Below, piece after piece: positions 1 to 8,608 of a DNA stretch of 53,390 nt. The notes under the pieces were generated by a model, which was not told the DNA's origin, did no database searches, and saw only the letters and a program-made list of their open reading frames with translations. Numbering within the stretch: the first letter of the stretch is position 1; each line of letters begins with the position of its first letter. Origin of the DNA: Clostridia bacterium (GTDB lineage: Bacteria; Bacillota; Clostridia; Christensenellales; Aristaeellaceae); NCBI GenBank assembly GCA_900769075.1, contig CAAGFE010000087.1:1-53390 (forward strand), written 5' to 3'. The position numbers and the translations under genes were made by a program.

Positions 1-1
1 C

Positions 2-1237
2 TGCGCCAACTGCGGCGATACCTATACTGAGAAAATTCCCGCGACCGGCAAGCATTCCTATGACGATGGCAAGGTGACCACGGAGCCCACCTGCACCAAG
101 ACCGGCGTGAAGACCTACACCTGTTCCGTGTGCGGCGCAACCAAAACGGAAACCGTGAAGGTACTGGGCCATCAGATGGGCGAATGGGTGACCACCAAGG
201 AGCCCACCTGCACCGCGAACGGCACCGCCACCCGCACCTGTGAGAACGGCTGCGGCAGGACCGAAACCAAGACCCTGACCAGGCTGGGCCATAAGATGGG
301 CGAGTGGGCGACCACCAAGGAACCCACCTGCACCGCGGACGGCACCGCCACCCGCACCTGCGAAAACGGCTGCGGCAGGATCGAAACCAAGACCCTCACC
401 AGACTGGGCCACAAGATGGGTGAATGGGTCGTGACCACCGAACCCACCTGCACCGCAAAGGGCGTGGAGACCCGCACCTGTACGCGCGAGGGCTGCACCA
501 AGACCGACACCCGTTCCGTCAGCGCGCTGGGCCACAAGATGGGCGAATGGGTGACCACCAAGGAACCCACCTGCACCGAGAAGGGCGAGCAGACCCGCAC
601 CTGTGTGCGCGAGGGCTGCGACAAGACCGAAACCCGTTCCGTCAATGCGCTGGGCCACACCTGGGGCGCCTGGGTGACGGATGAGGAAGCCAAGACCAAG
701 ACCCGCATCTGCACCGTCTGCGGCGCGTCGGAAACCCGTCCCCTGCGTTCCGCCTACATCATGAACGTCTGCTCCATGGGCATCCGCTTCCGCGATCTGC
801 CCAACCCCATCACCGATGAGTGGTTCATGTTCACCCCCATCGACCTGTCCGTGGAAGGGGAGCAGACCATCAAGCTCGTAGCCGGCAATGTCCATGTGAT
901 CGGCACCGTGACGGTGACCGTGCAGGATGGCATGGTGACCGTCAGCAACACGGTCAACAATATGCGTGACATCGTCCTGAAGGAGGAATTCCTGACCTTC
1001 GTGCCTTCCCTGGACGACCTGACCGAGCTGGACTTCGACGCGATGACCAACTATCCCTACGATGAGCCCATCAGCATCGAGGAAGCTTTGGGCGGCAGCA
1101 CCAAGGTGCTGCTGATCATGCGCAACCGCGCCTGGTACGATGAGGGCGTTTACGGCGCTGATAGCTTCAGCAAGAAGGAATACGAAGCCTACGTCGAGCA
1201 GCTCAAGCTGATGATGGCGCCTTCCGAGGAAAACTGA
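2..1237 (+). CDS. Cys-rich tandem-repeat protein, probably secreted or surface exposed (5' end outside window)
   Basis: The frame is open from base 2, so the start and any signal peptide lie upstream; 411 residues are visible. The first ~220 residues are tandem units of 40-41 residues (bases 47-166, 167-286, 287-406, 407-529, 530-652, then a degenerate one to ~745). Each unit carries GHxMGEW, then EPTC, then a CxxC-like or CxxxGC cysteine set and a T-rich strand. Spaced cysteine pairs suggest metal binding or disulfides. The remaining ~165 residues are unique, acidic, without a membrane segment or LPxTG signal. Repeats of this type are common in exported proteins of gut Clostridia (family knowledge); I do not assign a named domain. 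The two units starting at 167 and 287 are nearly identical, so they duplicated recently. Ligand and function are unknown. Confidence 0.8.
   Translation, partial: CANCGDTYTEKIPATGKHSYDDGKVTTEPTCTKTGVKTYTCSVCGATKTETVKVLGHQMGEWVTTKEPTCTANGTATRTCENGCGRTETKTLTRLGHKMGEWATTKEPTCTADGTATRTCENGCGRIETKTLTRLGHKMGEWVVTTEPTCTAKGVETRTCTREGCTKTDTRSVSALGHKMGEWVTTKEPTCTEKGEQTRTCVREGCDKTETRSVNALGHTWGAWVTDEEAKTKTRICTVCGASETRPLRSAYIMNVCSMGIRFRDLPNPITDEWFMFTPIDLSVEGEQTIKLVAGNVHVIGTVTVTVQDGMVTVSNTVNNMRDIVLKEEFLTFVPSLDDLTELDFDAMTNYPYDEPISIEEALGGSTKVLLIMRNRAWYDEGVYGADSFSKKEYEAYVEQLKLMMAPSEEN
47..745 (+). repeat. Tandem 120-123 bp coding repeats
   Basis: Five full units of 120, 120, 120, 123 and 123 bp plus a degenerate sixth. 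All keep the reading frame and each starts at a GGCCA(C/T) Gly-His pair. The 3-bp length change matches one added residue between the two cysteine clusters. Confidence 0.9.
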
Positions 1238-1253
1238 TCCAATCCAGCCGTTG

Positions 1254-1288
1254 GCCCCGCCTGTGCAGAAATGCCGGGCGGGGCTTTT
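1254..1288 (+). terminator. Intrinsic terminator of the repeat-protein gene
   Basis: An 8-bp perfect GC stem (1254-1261 with 1277-1284) is followed directly by TTTT. It lies 17 bases after the stop codon. Confidence 0.7.
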
Positions 1289-1430
1289 GTGCGGGGCGAC
1301 CCGCTGGTTCGCCCGGATGCCAAGGAACTGCGCGTCCGGATGGACGGTCAGCGCCCCGTTCCGCCATCGGCGGCATGCTTCCTTGCGATCTTTTTTGATG
1401 AAGGTCGGCGCGGGTTTTGCACTGTTTTTG

Positions 1431-1459
1431 TTGACAATGGGAAATGTCTGCTATATAAT
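1431..1459 (+). promoter_or_regulatory. Sigma-A-type promoter of the ABC importer operon
   Basis: TTGACA at 1431-1436 and TATAAT at 1454-1459 with a 17-base spacer, both perfect consensus. The start codon of the binding protein is 55 bases further down, so the leader is short and holds no visible riboswitch. Confidence 0.9.
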
Positions 1460-1513
1460 GTACATGTCTGGTTTGCTTCGTTCTCTTGAAACCGAAAATT
1501 AGGAGGAATGACC

Positions 1514-2683
1514 ATGAAACGTTTCCTGACCCTGTTGCTGGCACTGGTGATGGTGCTGTCGCTGGCTTCTGCAGCGTCGGCGGAATCCGTGCAGGATGCG
1601 CTGGCTGCGGCCGAAAAGATGACCAATGAGGAGCTGTATGCCAAGGCCAAGGAAGAAATGGCCAACGGCGCCCAGCTGAAGTTCTACTCCACCACCTCCT
1701 TCGCGGAGAAGGCCGCGGCGAACTTCATGGCAGCTTACCCCGAGCTGAAGCTGGTCTACAACGAAATCGACGATGGCGAAACCTACACCATTCTGGGCAA
1801 CACCATCGGTTCCGGCGTGAAGGACACCGCTGACATGGGCCTGACCCAGAACGGCCCCGACCTGAAGACCTACCTGCTGGATGAAGGCCTGGCCTACACC
1901 TACTTCCCCGAGTCCCTGAAGGGCGTGGTGGAAGAAAAGAACCAGGATCCCGCCGTCGTGACCTTCGTCAACTCCCTGCTGATCTACCACAACGGCAATG
2001 GCTCCGTGGGCCTGACCAACGTGTGGCAGCTGGTGGAGCCCGAATGGAAGGACAAGGTGTTCTTCAAGAACCCCACCAACGAAACCGTCAACATCAACTT
2101 CCTCATCATGCTGACCAGCCCCGAATGGAACGCCAGGCTGGAGGCTGCATACCAGTCCCGCTACGGCAAGGCTTGGGAAAAGGGCGAGTTCGACACCTGC
2201 GCGCTGGAGTTCATCGCCGGCTTCCTGAAGAATGTCAACTACACCTACACCTCCGCCTCCAAGATGGCTGCCGGCGTTGCATCCGGCGCGCCCGGCAACA
2301 TGGGCCTGTTCGTGTTCTCCAAGCTGCGCAAGGTGGACGAGGCCGACCGCGGCAACCTGACCGTCCTGCAGTTTGAAAATGAAGTGGAGGGCTTCTCCGG
2401 CTTCATGTATCCCATTTACGCCACCGTGTTCAAGGACACCGACTGCCCCTACACCTGCGCGCTGTTCATCAACTACCTGCTGAGTGAGGAAGGCTTCGCA
2501 GGCCCCAAGAGCTGGAATTCCAGCCAGGGCTACTATTCTCCCAACAAGACCATCGAAAAGCCCGAGGATATCCAGGACGAAGCCTACGATTACTGGACTG
2601 AGTGCCTGGTGTTTGAGGATCTGGAGTACATCAACGATCACTTCATCGAGGTCTACGAGTTCATCGCAACCCGTGTGGGATAA
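1514..2683 (+). CDS. ABC transporter substrate-binding protein (AfuA/FbpA-like, COG1840 type)
   Basis: Extracytoplasmic solute receptor of the importer encoded by this and the next two genes, 389 residues. The N-terminus is a signal peptide: MKRF, a hydrophobic stretch, then SAASA before ES, which fits signal peptidase I. No lipobox cysteine is present, unusual for a monoderm where the receptor is normally a lipoprotein. The rest has the layout of type-2 periplasmic binding proteins and, with the fused permease and the FbpC-type ATPase, fits the iron(III)/phosphonate/small-anion group. The ligand cannot be read from sequence. AGGAGG at 1501-1506 is only one base from the ATG at 1508 but seven from the ATG at 1514, so the second is chosen. 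It is followed by a strong hairpin before the permease. Confidence 0.85.
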   Translation: MKRFLTLLLALVMVLSLASAASAESVQDALAAAEKMTNEELYAKAKEEMANGAQLKFYSTTSFAEKAAANFMAAYPELKLVYNEIDDGETYTILGNTIGSGVKDTADMGLTQNGPDLKTYLLDEGLAYTYFPESLKGVVEEKNQDPAVVTFVNSLLIYHNGNGSVGLTNVWQLVEPEWKDKVFFKNPTNETVNINFLIMLTSPEWNARLEAAYQSRYGKAWEKGEFDTCALEFIAGFLKNVNYTYTSASKMAAGVASGAPGNMGLFVFSKLRKVDEADRGNLTVLQFENEVEGFSGFMYPIYATVFKDTDCPYTCALFINYLLSEEGFAGPKSWNSSQGYYSPNKTIEKPEDIQDEAYDYWTECLVFEDLEYINDHFIEVYEFIATRVG

Positions 2684-2758
2684 TGCGGCGGAAATCCTGA
2701 TGCGGCCTGCCGGCTGAAAAGCGCAGAAGCATCGGGTATGAATACCTGTTTCAGACAA

Positions 2759-2790
2759 GCAGACGGGGTGGAGCAATCCACCCTGTCTGC
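2759..2790 (+). promoter_or_regulatory. Intercistronic stem-loop with GNRA tetraloop
   Basis: A 14-bp stem (2759-2772 with 2777-2790, one G-U pair) is closed by a GCAA tetraloop. No T-run follows, so it is not a classical terminator. Its place between receptor and permease genes fits an mRNA 3'-end stabiliser or partial attenuator that keeps receptor mRNA in excess (inference). Confidence 0.7.
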
Positions 2791-2828
2791 CGTTCGTAAT
2801 GCAGTTACAGAAGGCGGGATTTGTTGCT

Positions 2829-4655
2829 ATGAGAAAACCGCGTCCTAATTCATCCATGCATGAGCCGCTGATTTACCGTCTGCGGGCCTTCGTCACCAAT
2901 CCGGCGAATCTGCTGCTGGTGTTCTTCCTGCTGGTGCTGGTGGTTCTGTCCCTCTTGCCCATGATGACCATGCTCACCAATATGTTCACCATCCATCTGG
3001 GCACGGAGAAACGCCTGTATCGCCAGCCGGTCGGAGCGTGGACGCTGGTGCATTTCCAGAAGCTGTTTGAGGGCAGCGACTGGTCGAAGGTGAATTTCTG
3101 GGAGCCACTGAAGAATTCCTTCATCGTTGCCATCGGCTCGGGCATCCTGGGCATCACCATCGGCGGAACAATCGCCTGGTTCGTCACCCGGTCCGATCTG
3201 AAGTGCAAGAAGTTCATCTCCGCCGTGTTCGTGTTCCCCTACATGATGCCGGCCTGGACGCTGGCGCTGTTCTGGACGAATATGTTCCAGAATTCGCGGG
3301 TTGGCGGCGGCAATATCGGCATGGTGGAATCCATCTTCGGCGTGTGCATGCCGGAATGGTTCGTGTACGGCCTGTTCCCGATGGTGGTGGTGATCGGCCT
3401 GCACTATTCGCCCTTCGCCTATCTGCTGATCGGCGGCATCCTCAAGAACATGGATGCGACGCTGGAGGAGAGCGCCACCATCCTCAAGGCCAGCCGCTGG
3501 ACCATCATCCGCCGGGTGACGATCCCCATCGTCATGCCCGCGATCCTTTCCACCTTCCTGCTGATTTTCTCCTCCGGCTTCTCCTCCTACACCGTGCCGG
3601 TTTTCCTGGGCTCGGCGGTCAAGACCTACACACTGTCCACCAAGATGCGCGCGCTGATCCAGGCCGGCTATCAGGGGCAGGGGTACATCATCGCGTTCAT
3701 CTCCATCCTGATGGGCTGCATCATTCTGGGCATCAACCAGTGGTTCACGGGCAAGCGCAAGTCCTTCACAACGGTGACGGGCAAGTCCGGTCAGGTGTCC
3801 CTGGTGAAGCTGCGCAAGGCCAACTGGCCCATCACCATCGTGCTGATCGTCTTCATCAGCTTTGTCGCTATCATGCCGCTGATCTCCTTCGCGCTGGAGA
3901 GCGTCATCCGTCAGCCGGGCAATTACAGCCTGTCCAACATGACCCTTCACTTCTGGATCGGCACCGAGGATTCTGCCTATGAAACGGGCATGATCGCCGG
4001 TATCCTGCTGAATCCCACCATGTGGAAGGCAGTGGGGCGTCAGGTGCTGCTGGCGCTGACCGTTGCGCTGATCGTGGGCACGTCGGGCATGCTGATCGGC
4101 TATGCCTGCGTCCGCCGCCGCGGCGCGAGGCTCTCCCGGTATGTGGAAAGCCTGGCGTTCTTCCCGTACCTGATGCCTGCCATGGCCTTCGGCACCATCT
4201 ACCTGGCCGTGGCAACCAGCGAGAATTTCAAGTGGCTCTACGGCACCTTCGGCTTGCTGGTGCTGGTGGCGGCGGTAAAATTCCTGCCCTTTGCCTCCCG
4301 CTCGGGCGTGAACTCCATGCTCCAGATTGCCCCGGAAATCGAGGAGGCGGCCATCATCTTCGGCGTGCCCTGGCGCAAGCGCATGACCCGCATCCTGTTC
4401 CCCATCCAGAAGAGCAGCATCCTCTCCGGCTACCTGCTGCCGGTCATCTCCGTCATGCGTGAGGTGGCGCTGTTCACCCTCCTGGTGCCCTACGCGAGGT
4501 ACCTGCTCACCACCATGCTCTTCTCCTTCAATGAAACGGGGTATGCCCAGTACGGCAGCGCGGTGACGCTGCTGATCATCCTCATCATCATGATCATCAA
4601 CGGCCTGACCAACAAGCTCACCGGCGCATCATTTGACAAGGGAATCGGAGGTTGA
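2829..4655 (+). CDS. ABC transporter permease, two fused membrane domains (FbpB-like, COG1178 type)
   Basis: Inner-membrane channel of the importer, 608 residues. About twelve hydrophobic segments are arranged as two copies of the binding-protein-dependent permease domain. Each copy carries an EAA-type loop that docks the ATPase: ATLEESATILKASRW in the first half and IEEAAIIFGVPWRKR in the second. The first helix follows a short basic N-terminus. The ATG at 2829 is chosen because AAGGCGGG lies 10 bases upstream; the ATG at 2799 falls next to the intercistronic hairpin and has no ribosome-binding site. The stop codon overlaps the ribosome-binding region of the ATPase gene. Double-length permeases are typical for iron(III), 2-aminoethylphosphonate and thiamine importers (family knowledge). 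Confidence 0.88.
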   Translation: MRKPRPNSSMHEPLIYRLRAFVTNPANLLLVFFLLVLVVLSLLPMMTMLTNMFTIHLGTEKRLYRQPVGAWTLVHFQKLFEGSDWSKVNFWEPLKNSFIVAIGSGILGITIGGTIAWFVTRSDLKCKKFISAVFVFPYMMPAWTLALFWTNMFQNSRVGGGNIGMVESIFGVCMPEWFVYGLFPMVVVIGLHYSPFAYLLIGGILKNMDATLEESATILKASRWTIIRRVTIPIVMPAILSTFLLIFSSGFSSYTVPVFLGSAVKTYTLSTKMRALIQAGYQGQGYIIAFISILMGCIILGINQWFTGKRKSFTTVTGKSGQVSLVKLRKANWPITIVLIVFISFVAIMPLISFALESVIRQPGNYSLSNMTLHFWIGTEDSAYETGMIAGILLNPTMWKAVGRQVLLALTVALIVGTSGMLIGYACVRRRGARLSRYVESLAFFPYLMPAMAFGTIYLAVATSENFKWLYGTFGLLVLVAAVKFLPFASRSGVNSMLQIAPEIEEAAIIFGVPWRKRMTRILFPIQKSSILSGYLLPVISVMREVALFTLLVPYARYLLTTMLFSFNETGYAQYGSAVTLLIILIIMIINGLTNKLTGASFDKGIGG

Positions 4656-4660
4656 TCCAC

Positions 4661-5773
4661 ATGCCAGAGATCATTCTTGAAAAGGTAACAAAGAAGTTTG
4701 ACAAATTTGTTGCGGTGGACAACCTGGATCTGTACATCGCGGATCGCGGCTTTGTGACCCTGCTGGGTCCCTCCGGCTGCGGCAAGACGACCACCCTGCG
4801 CATGATCGCCGGTCTGGAAACGCCCACCACCGGCCGCATCCTCATTGACGGAAAGCCTGTGTTTGACTCCACCAAGGGCATCAATGTCCCGCCGAACAAG
4901 CGCGACATCGGCTTCCTCTTCCAGAATTACGCCCTCTGGCCCCACATGACGGTGTATGATAACATCGCCTTTGGCCTGGAGATGCTCAAGTGGGACAAGA
5001 AGCGCATCGCCGCCCGCGTGGACGAGATGCTGGCGCTGCTCAAGATTGAGCAGTTTGTCAAGCGTTACCCGGCGGAGCTGTCCGGCGGTCAGCAGCAGCG
5101 CGTGGCCATCGCCCGCACCCTGGCGCCCAGCCCCAAGGTGCTTTTCATGGACGAGCCCCTGTCCAACCTGGACGCCAAGCTCCGCCAGGAAATGCGTACC
5201 GAGCTGAAGCGCCTGCATTCCGACACCAACTCCACCTTTGTGTACGTCACCCATGACCAGCTGGAAGCGATGACGCTTTCCACCAGGGTATGCCTGATGA
5301 ACACCGGCGTGCTGCAGCAATACGCGCCGCCGCTGGAGATCTACGGCGGCCCGGCAAACATGTTTGTGGCGGAGTTCGTCGGCAACCCGACGATGAACTT
5401 CGTCCCCGCAGAGGTGAAGGGGATCGACGGCTGCGCCGTCACGCTGAGCCTGCTGGGCAAGAAGGCGGTGTTCCGCGCCAAGGAGCCTGTGAAAGACCTG
5501 GGCGAGAAGGCGGTGCTGGGCATCCGCCCCGAGTTCCTGCCCATCAGCGAAGATGGCGCGGTGGAGGGCCGCGTGTATTCCACATTGCCCACCGGCATGG
5601 AAACCACGGTCAAGGTTTCCTGCGGCGAGGCGATGCTCACCAGCGTCGTCTTCGGCAACGTGGACTATCCGGTGGATATGCCCATCCGCCTGTCCGTCAA
5701 TGGCGCCGCGCTGATGCTCTTTGACCAGCAGAGCAAAAACGCCGTGGGGCAGGGCAGCCTGGTATTTGAATAA
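4661..5773 (+). CDS. ABC transporter ATP-binding protein (FbpC/PotA-like)
   Basis: Cytoplasmic ATPase that powers the importer, 370 residues. Visible motifs in order: Walker A GPSGCGKT, Q-loop FLFQNYALWPHMTV, signature LSGGQQQRVAIAR, Walker B VLFMDEP, D-loop LSNLDAKLR and H-loop VTHDQLEAM. About 120 C-terminal residues form the TOBE-type regulatory domain found in importers of the CUT1/ferric family. GGAGG at 4647-4651 sits nine bases before the ATG at 4661; the TTG six bases after the permease's last sense codons is too close. The gene is five bases downstream of the permease stop and surely co-translated. It ends just before a strong hairpin. Confidence 0.93.
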   Translation: MPEIILEKVTKKFDKFVAVDNLDLYIADRGFVTLLGPSGCGKTTTLRMIAGLETPTTGRILIDGKPVFDSTKGINVPPNKRDIGFLFQNYALWPHMTVYDNIAFGLEMLKWDKKRIAARVDEMLALLKIEQFVKRYPAELSGGQQQRVAIARTLAPSPKVLFMDEPLSNLDAKLRQEMRTELKRLHSDTNSTFVYVTHDQLEAMTLSTRVCLMNTGVLQQYAPPLEIYGGPANMFVAEFVGNPTMNFVPAEVKGIDGCAVTLSLLGKKAVFRAKEPVKDLGEKAVLGIRPEFLPISEDGAVEGRVYSTLPTGMETTVKVSCGEAMLTSVVFGNVDYPVDMPIRLSVNGAALMLFDQQSKNAVGQGSLVFE

Positions 5774-5783
5774 ACTAAAAAGA

Positions 5784-5818
5784 AACCGGCGCTTCGTTTT
5801 GATTGCGAAGCGCCGGTT
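5784..5818. terminator. Bidirectional terminator between ABC operon and FAD gene
   Basis: A 13-bp perfect stem (5784-5796 with 5806-5818) has a 9-base loop. The minus-strand reading is followed by TTTCTTTTTAGTTT, an excellent T-tract for the converging FAD gene; the plus-strand tail (GTTCTGTGTG) is weaker. Confidence 0.85.
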
Positions 5819-5828
5819 GTTCTGTGTG

Positions 5829-7199
5829 TCACTGTTTTCCTGCAATGCTGCGGGCCACATGCACGCCGCTGGCGGAGGCGTGGGACAGGGAATGGGTGAT
5901 GCCGCTGCCGTCGCCGATGATGTACAGCCCGGGCAGGGTGCATTCCAGATTCTCGTTCACGTCGACTTCCATGTTGTAGAACTTGACCTCCACGCCGTAA
6001 AGGAGCGTGTCGTCGTTGGCGGTGCCGGGCGCAACCTTGTCCAGGGCGTAAATCATCTCGATGATGCCGTCCAGGATGCGCTTGGGCAGCACGAGGGAGA
6101 GATCGCCGGGGGTGGCCTTGAGGGTGGGGGTGATGAAGGCCTCGTCAATGCGGCTGGGGGTGGAGCGCTTGCCGCGGATCAGATCGCCGAAGCGCTGCAC
6201 GATCACGCCGCCGCCCAGCATGTTGCTCAGCCGGGCGATGGATTCGCCATAGCCGTTGGAATCCTTGAAGGGCTCGGAGAAGTGCTTGGCCACCAGCAAC
6301 GCGAAGTTGGTGTTCTCGGTCTGCTTGGCCGGGTCCTCATAGCTGTGCCCGTTGACGGTGATGATGCCGTTGGTATTCTCGTTGACCACTGCCCCCTTGG
6401 GGTTCATGCAGAAGGTGCGCACCAGGTCGCCGTACTGCTTGGTACGGTAGACAATCTTGCTCTCGTACAGCTCGTCCGTCAGGTGGGAGAAAATCTCCGC
6501 GGGCAGCTCCACCCGCACGCCGATGTCCACCCGGTTGGATTTGGTGGGAATGTTCAGCTCCCGGCAGATGGTTTCCATCCACTTGCTGCCGATGCGGCCC
6601 ACGCTGATCACGCACTTTTCGCAGGTGAACGCGCCGGAAGCGCACTGCACCTCGTATCCGCCGTCAATCCTCTTGACATGCTCCACGGGCGTGTCAAAGC
6701 GGAAATCCACCTTTTCCTTCAACGCTTCGTAAAGGTTTTCCAGCACAATGTAGTTGATGTCCGTGCCCAGATGGCGCACGGAGGCGTTGAGCAGGTGGAG
6801 GTCATTCTGCATGCACAGCTTCTTGAACTTGCTGCCCGCGGTGGAGTAGAGCTTCGTCCCTTCGCCGCCGTAGCGCAGGTTAATTTCGTCCACATAGCGC
6901 ATCAGCTCCAGGGCGCGCTGCTTGCCAATGTACTCGTGCAGTGTGCCGCCGAAGTCGTTGGTGATGTTGTACTTGCCGTCGGAAAACGCGCCCGCGCCGC
7001 CGAAACCGCTCATGATGGAGCAGCTCTTGCAGCGGATGCAGGTCTTGACCTTGTTGCCGTCGATGGGGCAATGGCGCTTGTTGAGCGCATGGCCTGCTTC
7101 AAACACGCCGACCTTGAGGGCGGGATTCAGCTGCATCAGCTCATAAGCGGAGAAGATGCCGCCGGGGCCTGCGCCGATGATGATTACGTCATAATTCAT
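5829..7199 (-). CDS. FAD-dependent dehydrogenase/oxidoreductase, COG2509 type
   Basis: Flavoprotein of 456 residues with no known substrate. The N-terminus has the dinucleotide-binding motif IIIGAGPGGIFSAYE. A Cys-rich segment follows near residue 45-70 (CPIDG..., CIRCKSC) and leads into MSGFGGAGAFSDGKYN, a hallmark block of this family. The C-terminus has the second FAD contact GLYIIGDGSGITHSLSHA. The start is the ATG at 7199, with AAGGAG ending eight bases upstream; the GTG nine bases earlier lies inside that ribosome-binding site. It is monocistronic, with its own promoter and the shared terminator at 5784-5818. The clustered cysteines could bind an iron-sulfur cluster or be redox active (inference). 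Function in this organism is unknown. Confidence 0.85.
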   Translation of the reverse strand: MNYDVIIIGAGPGGIFSAYELMQLNPALKVGVFEAGHALNKRHCPIDGNKVKTCIRCKSCSIMSGFGGAGAFSDGKYNITNDFGGTLHEYIGKQRALELMRYVDEINLRYGGEGTKLYSTAGSKFKKLCMQNDLHLLNASVRHLGTDINYIVLENLYEALKEKVDFRFDTPVEHVKRIDGGYEVQCASGAFTCEKCVISVGRIGSKWMETICRELNIPTKSNRVDIGVRVELPAEIFSHLTDELYESKIVYRTKQYGDLVRTFCMNPKGAVVNENTNGIITVNGHSYEDPAKQTENTNFALLVAKHFSEPFKDSNGYGESIARLSNMLGGGVIVQRFGDLIRGKRSTPSRIDEAFITPTLKATPGDLSLVLPKRILDGIIEMIYALDKVAPGTANDDTLLYGVEVKFYNMEVDVNENLECTLPGLYIIGDGSGITHSLSHASASGVHVARSIAGKQ

Positions 7200-7243
7200 A
7201 TGCTTCACTCCTTGTGGATGGCTGATCGATCCATGTGCATCCT

Positions 7244-7272
7244 ATTATACCATGGATGGTGACAAATAACAA
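7244..7272 (-). promoter_or_regulatory. Promoter of the FAD-protein gene
   Basis: On the minus strand TTGTTA (7272-7267), 17 bases, then TATAAT (7249-7244). The -10 is preceded by ATGG, an extended -10 of the TGnTATAAT type. Confidence 0.7.
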
Positions 7273-7314
7273 GCCGTAAGCTGCCGGATCGAGAGGAAGG
7301 CGGCGCGCCGGGCC

Positions 7315-7345
7315 GGAAAAAGCCCGGGCGTCAACCGTCCGGGCT
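7315..7345 (-). terminator. Terminator of the GtrB-like glycosyltransferase gene
   Basis: On the minus strand a 10-bp stem (7336-7345 with 7321-7330, one G-U) has a 5-base loop and is followed by TTTTTCC. It lies just past the stop codon at 7356. Confidence 0.85.
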
Positions 7346-7355
7346 GATGAGGACA

Positions 7356-8321
7356 TCAGGGTTCCGGCTTATCCTCCCAGGTTCGCTCGGAGATGATGTA
7401 GCGGGGGCGCCCCTTGACCTCCAGGTAAATTTTCCCGATGTACTCGCCGATCACGCCCAGGAACAGGCACTGCACGCCGCCCATGAAGCAAACGATGCAG
7501 GCCAGGCTGGCCCAGCCGGCTACGGATTTTCCCATGAACGCAGCCACCACGGCCCAGATGATCCCGATGAAGGACAGCAGCATGATGAACAGTCCCGCGA
7601 AGAACACCATGCGGATCGGCTTGACGGACAGGCTGGTGATGCCGTCGAAGGCCAGGGCGAGCATCTTCTTCAGCGGATAATGGCTTTCGCCCGCCAGGCG
7701 CTCGTGACGCTCGTAATACACGCTGGTTGACCTGAAGCCCACCAGCGGCACCATGCCGCGCAGATACAGGTTGACCTCCTTGAAATTGGCGAGCTCCTTC
7801 AGCACCCGGCTGGAAATCAGCCGGTAATCCGCATGGTTGAACACCACGTCCACGCCCATGGCTGCCAGCAGCTTGTAGAAGCCTTCCGCCGTGAAGCGCT
7901 TGAAGAAGGTGTCCGTCTCCCGCTTGGAGCGCACGCCGTACACGATTTCGCACCCGCCGAGGTACTCGTCCACCATTTTGTCCATGGCGTTGATATCGTC
8001 CTGCCCGTCGCAGTCGATGGAAATGGTGATGTCGCAGCGCTCCCTGGCCTCCATCAGCCCGGCGAGCACCGCCGCCTGATGTCCGCGGTTGCGGCTCTGG
8101 GCAATGCCGAGGAAGTGCTCGTCCTTCTTCGCCAGGCCGCAGATGATCTCCCAGGTCTTGTCCCGGCTGCCGTCGTTGACGAACAGAATGCGGCTTTCAT
8201 CGCTGATCTTGTCTGCCGCGACCAGCTGATGGATCTTCTCCAGGAACATTCCGCTGGTGATGGGCAGCACGGCCTCCTCGTTGTAGCAGGGGATGATGAT
8301 GTACAGAATGGGTTTGCGCAT
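7356..8321 (-). CDS. Family 2 glycosyltransferase, GtrB/dolichol-phosphate-mannose-synthase-like, membrane bound
   Basis: Likely moves a sugar from a nucleotide donor to a polyprenyl phosphate at the inner face of the membrane, 321 residues. The catalytic domain begins with YIIIPCYNEEAVLP, has LFVNDGSRDKT for nucleotide binding, and ISIDCDGQDD, which corresponds to the usual DxDxQDP block. Two hydrophobic helices follow at about residues 230-260 and 265-290, the usual anchor of this subfamily, then a basic tail. The ATG at 8321 has AGGAGG six bases upstream; the upstream part of the open frame is non-coding. No flippase or acceptor transferase gene lies nearby, so the product made is unknown. 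Confidence 0.88.
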   Translation of the reverse strand: MRKPILYIIIPCYNEEAVLPITSGMFLEKIHQLVAADKISDESRILFVNDGSRDKTWEIICGLAKKDEHFLGIAQSRNRGHQAAVLAGLMEARERCDITISIDCDGQDDINAMDKMVDEYLGGCEIVYGVRSKRETDTFFKRFTAEGFYKLLAAMGVDVVFNHADYRLISSRVLKELANFKEVNLYLRGMVPLVGFRSTSVYYERHERLAGESHYPLKKMLALAFDGITSLSVKPIRMVFFAGLFIMLLSFIGIIWAVVAAFMGKSVAGWASLACIVCFMGGVQCLFLGVIGEYIGKIYLEVKGRPRYIISERTWEDKPEP

Positions 8322-8491
8322 AAGAGCCTCCTTGACTTGGCATGGGTTATCATGCTCCCATATATAACGAAGAATGAACAGGATTCCATGCCATGGTTCC
8401 CAGGATTGTGAAATGCATATGGATGCCATACCGCGAAATAGGCAAGGGCGGATTGCCCATCCATCCGGCGTTGCTCGAAGACCCTGGCAAC

Positions 8492-8521
8492 ATCATACCA
8501 TTATGCCGCCATTTCTGTCAA
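8492..8521 (-). promoter_or_regulatory. Promoter of the GtrB-like gene
   Basis: Minus strand TTGACA (8521-8516), an 18-base spacer, then TATGAT (8497-8492) preceded by AATGG (extended -10). The leader to the start codon is about 165 bases and has no recognised riboswitch. It shares its two boxes and flanks with the promoter at 9049-9078. Confidence 0.75.
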
Positions 8522-8579
8522 CCGGACCGGTGCACTCCTGTGGGATCATTTTGTCACGGCCTTTCTTGTTTGGGCATGG

Positions 8580-8608
8580 AAAAGGCGGAGCTTCGAAAGA
8601 AGCTCCGC
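8580..8608 (-). terminator. Terminator downstream of the Hint fragment
   Basis: A 10-bp perfect stem (8585-8594 with 8599-8608) encloses a 4-base loop. On the minus strand it is followed by CTTTTCC. It lies 137 bases past the Hint stop codon. Confidence 0.7.

Noticed and set aside
47..745. CRISPR-like regular repeats
   Set aside because: The 120-123 bp units are contiguous, in frame and encode a repeated protein motif; there are no unique spacers and no cas genes.
1431..5773. ABC operon as a thiamine importer (ThiBPQ)
   Set aside because: No TPP riboswitch lies upstream, and thiamine uptake is already explained by the riboswitch-controlled ThiT. Ferric or other anion import fits the sequence type better.
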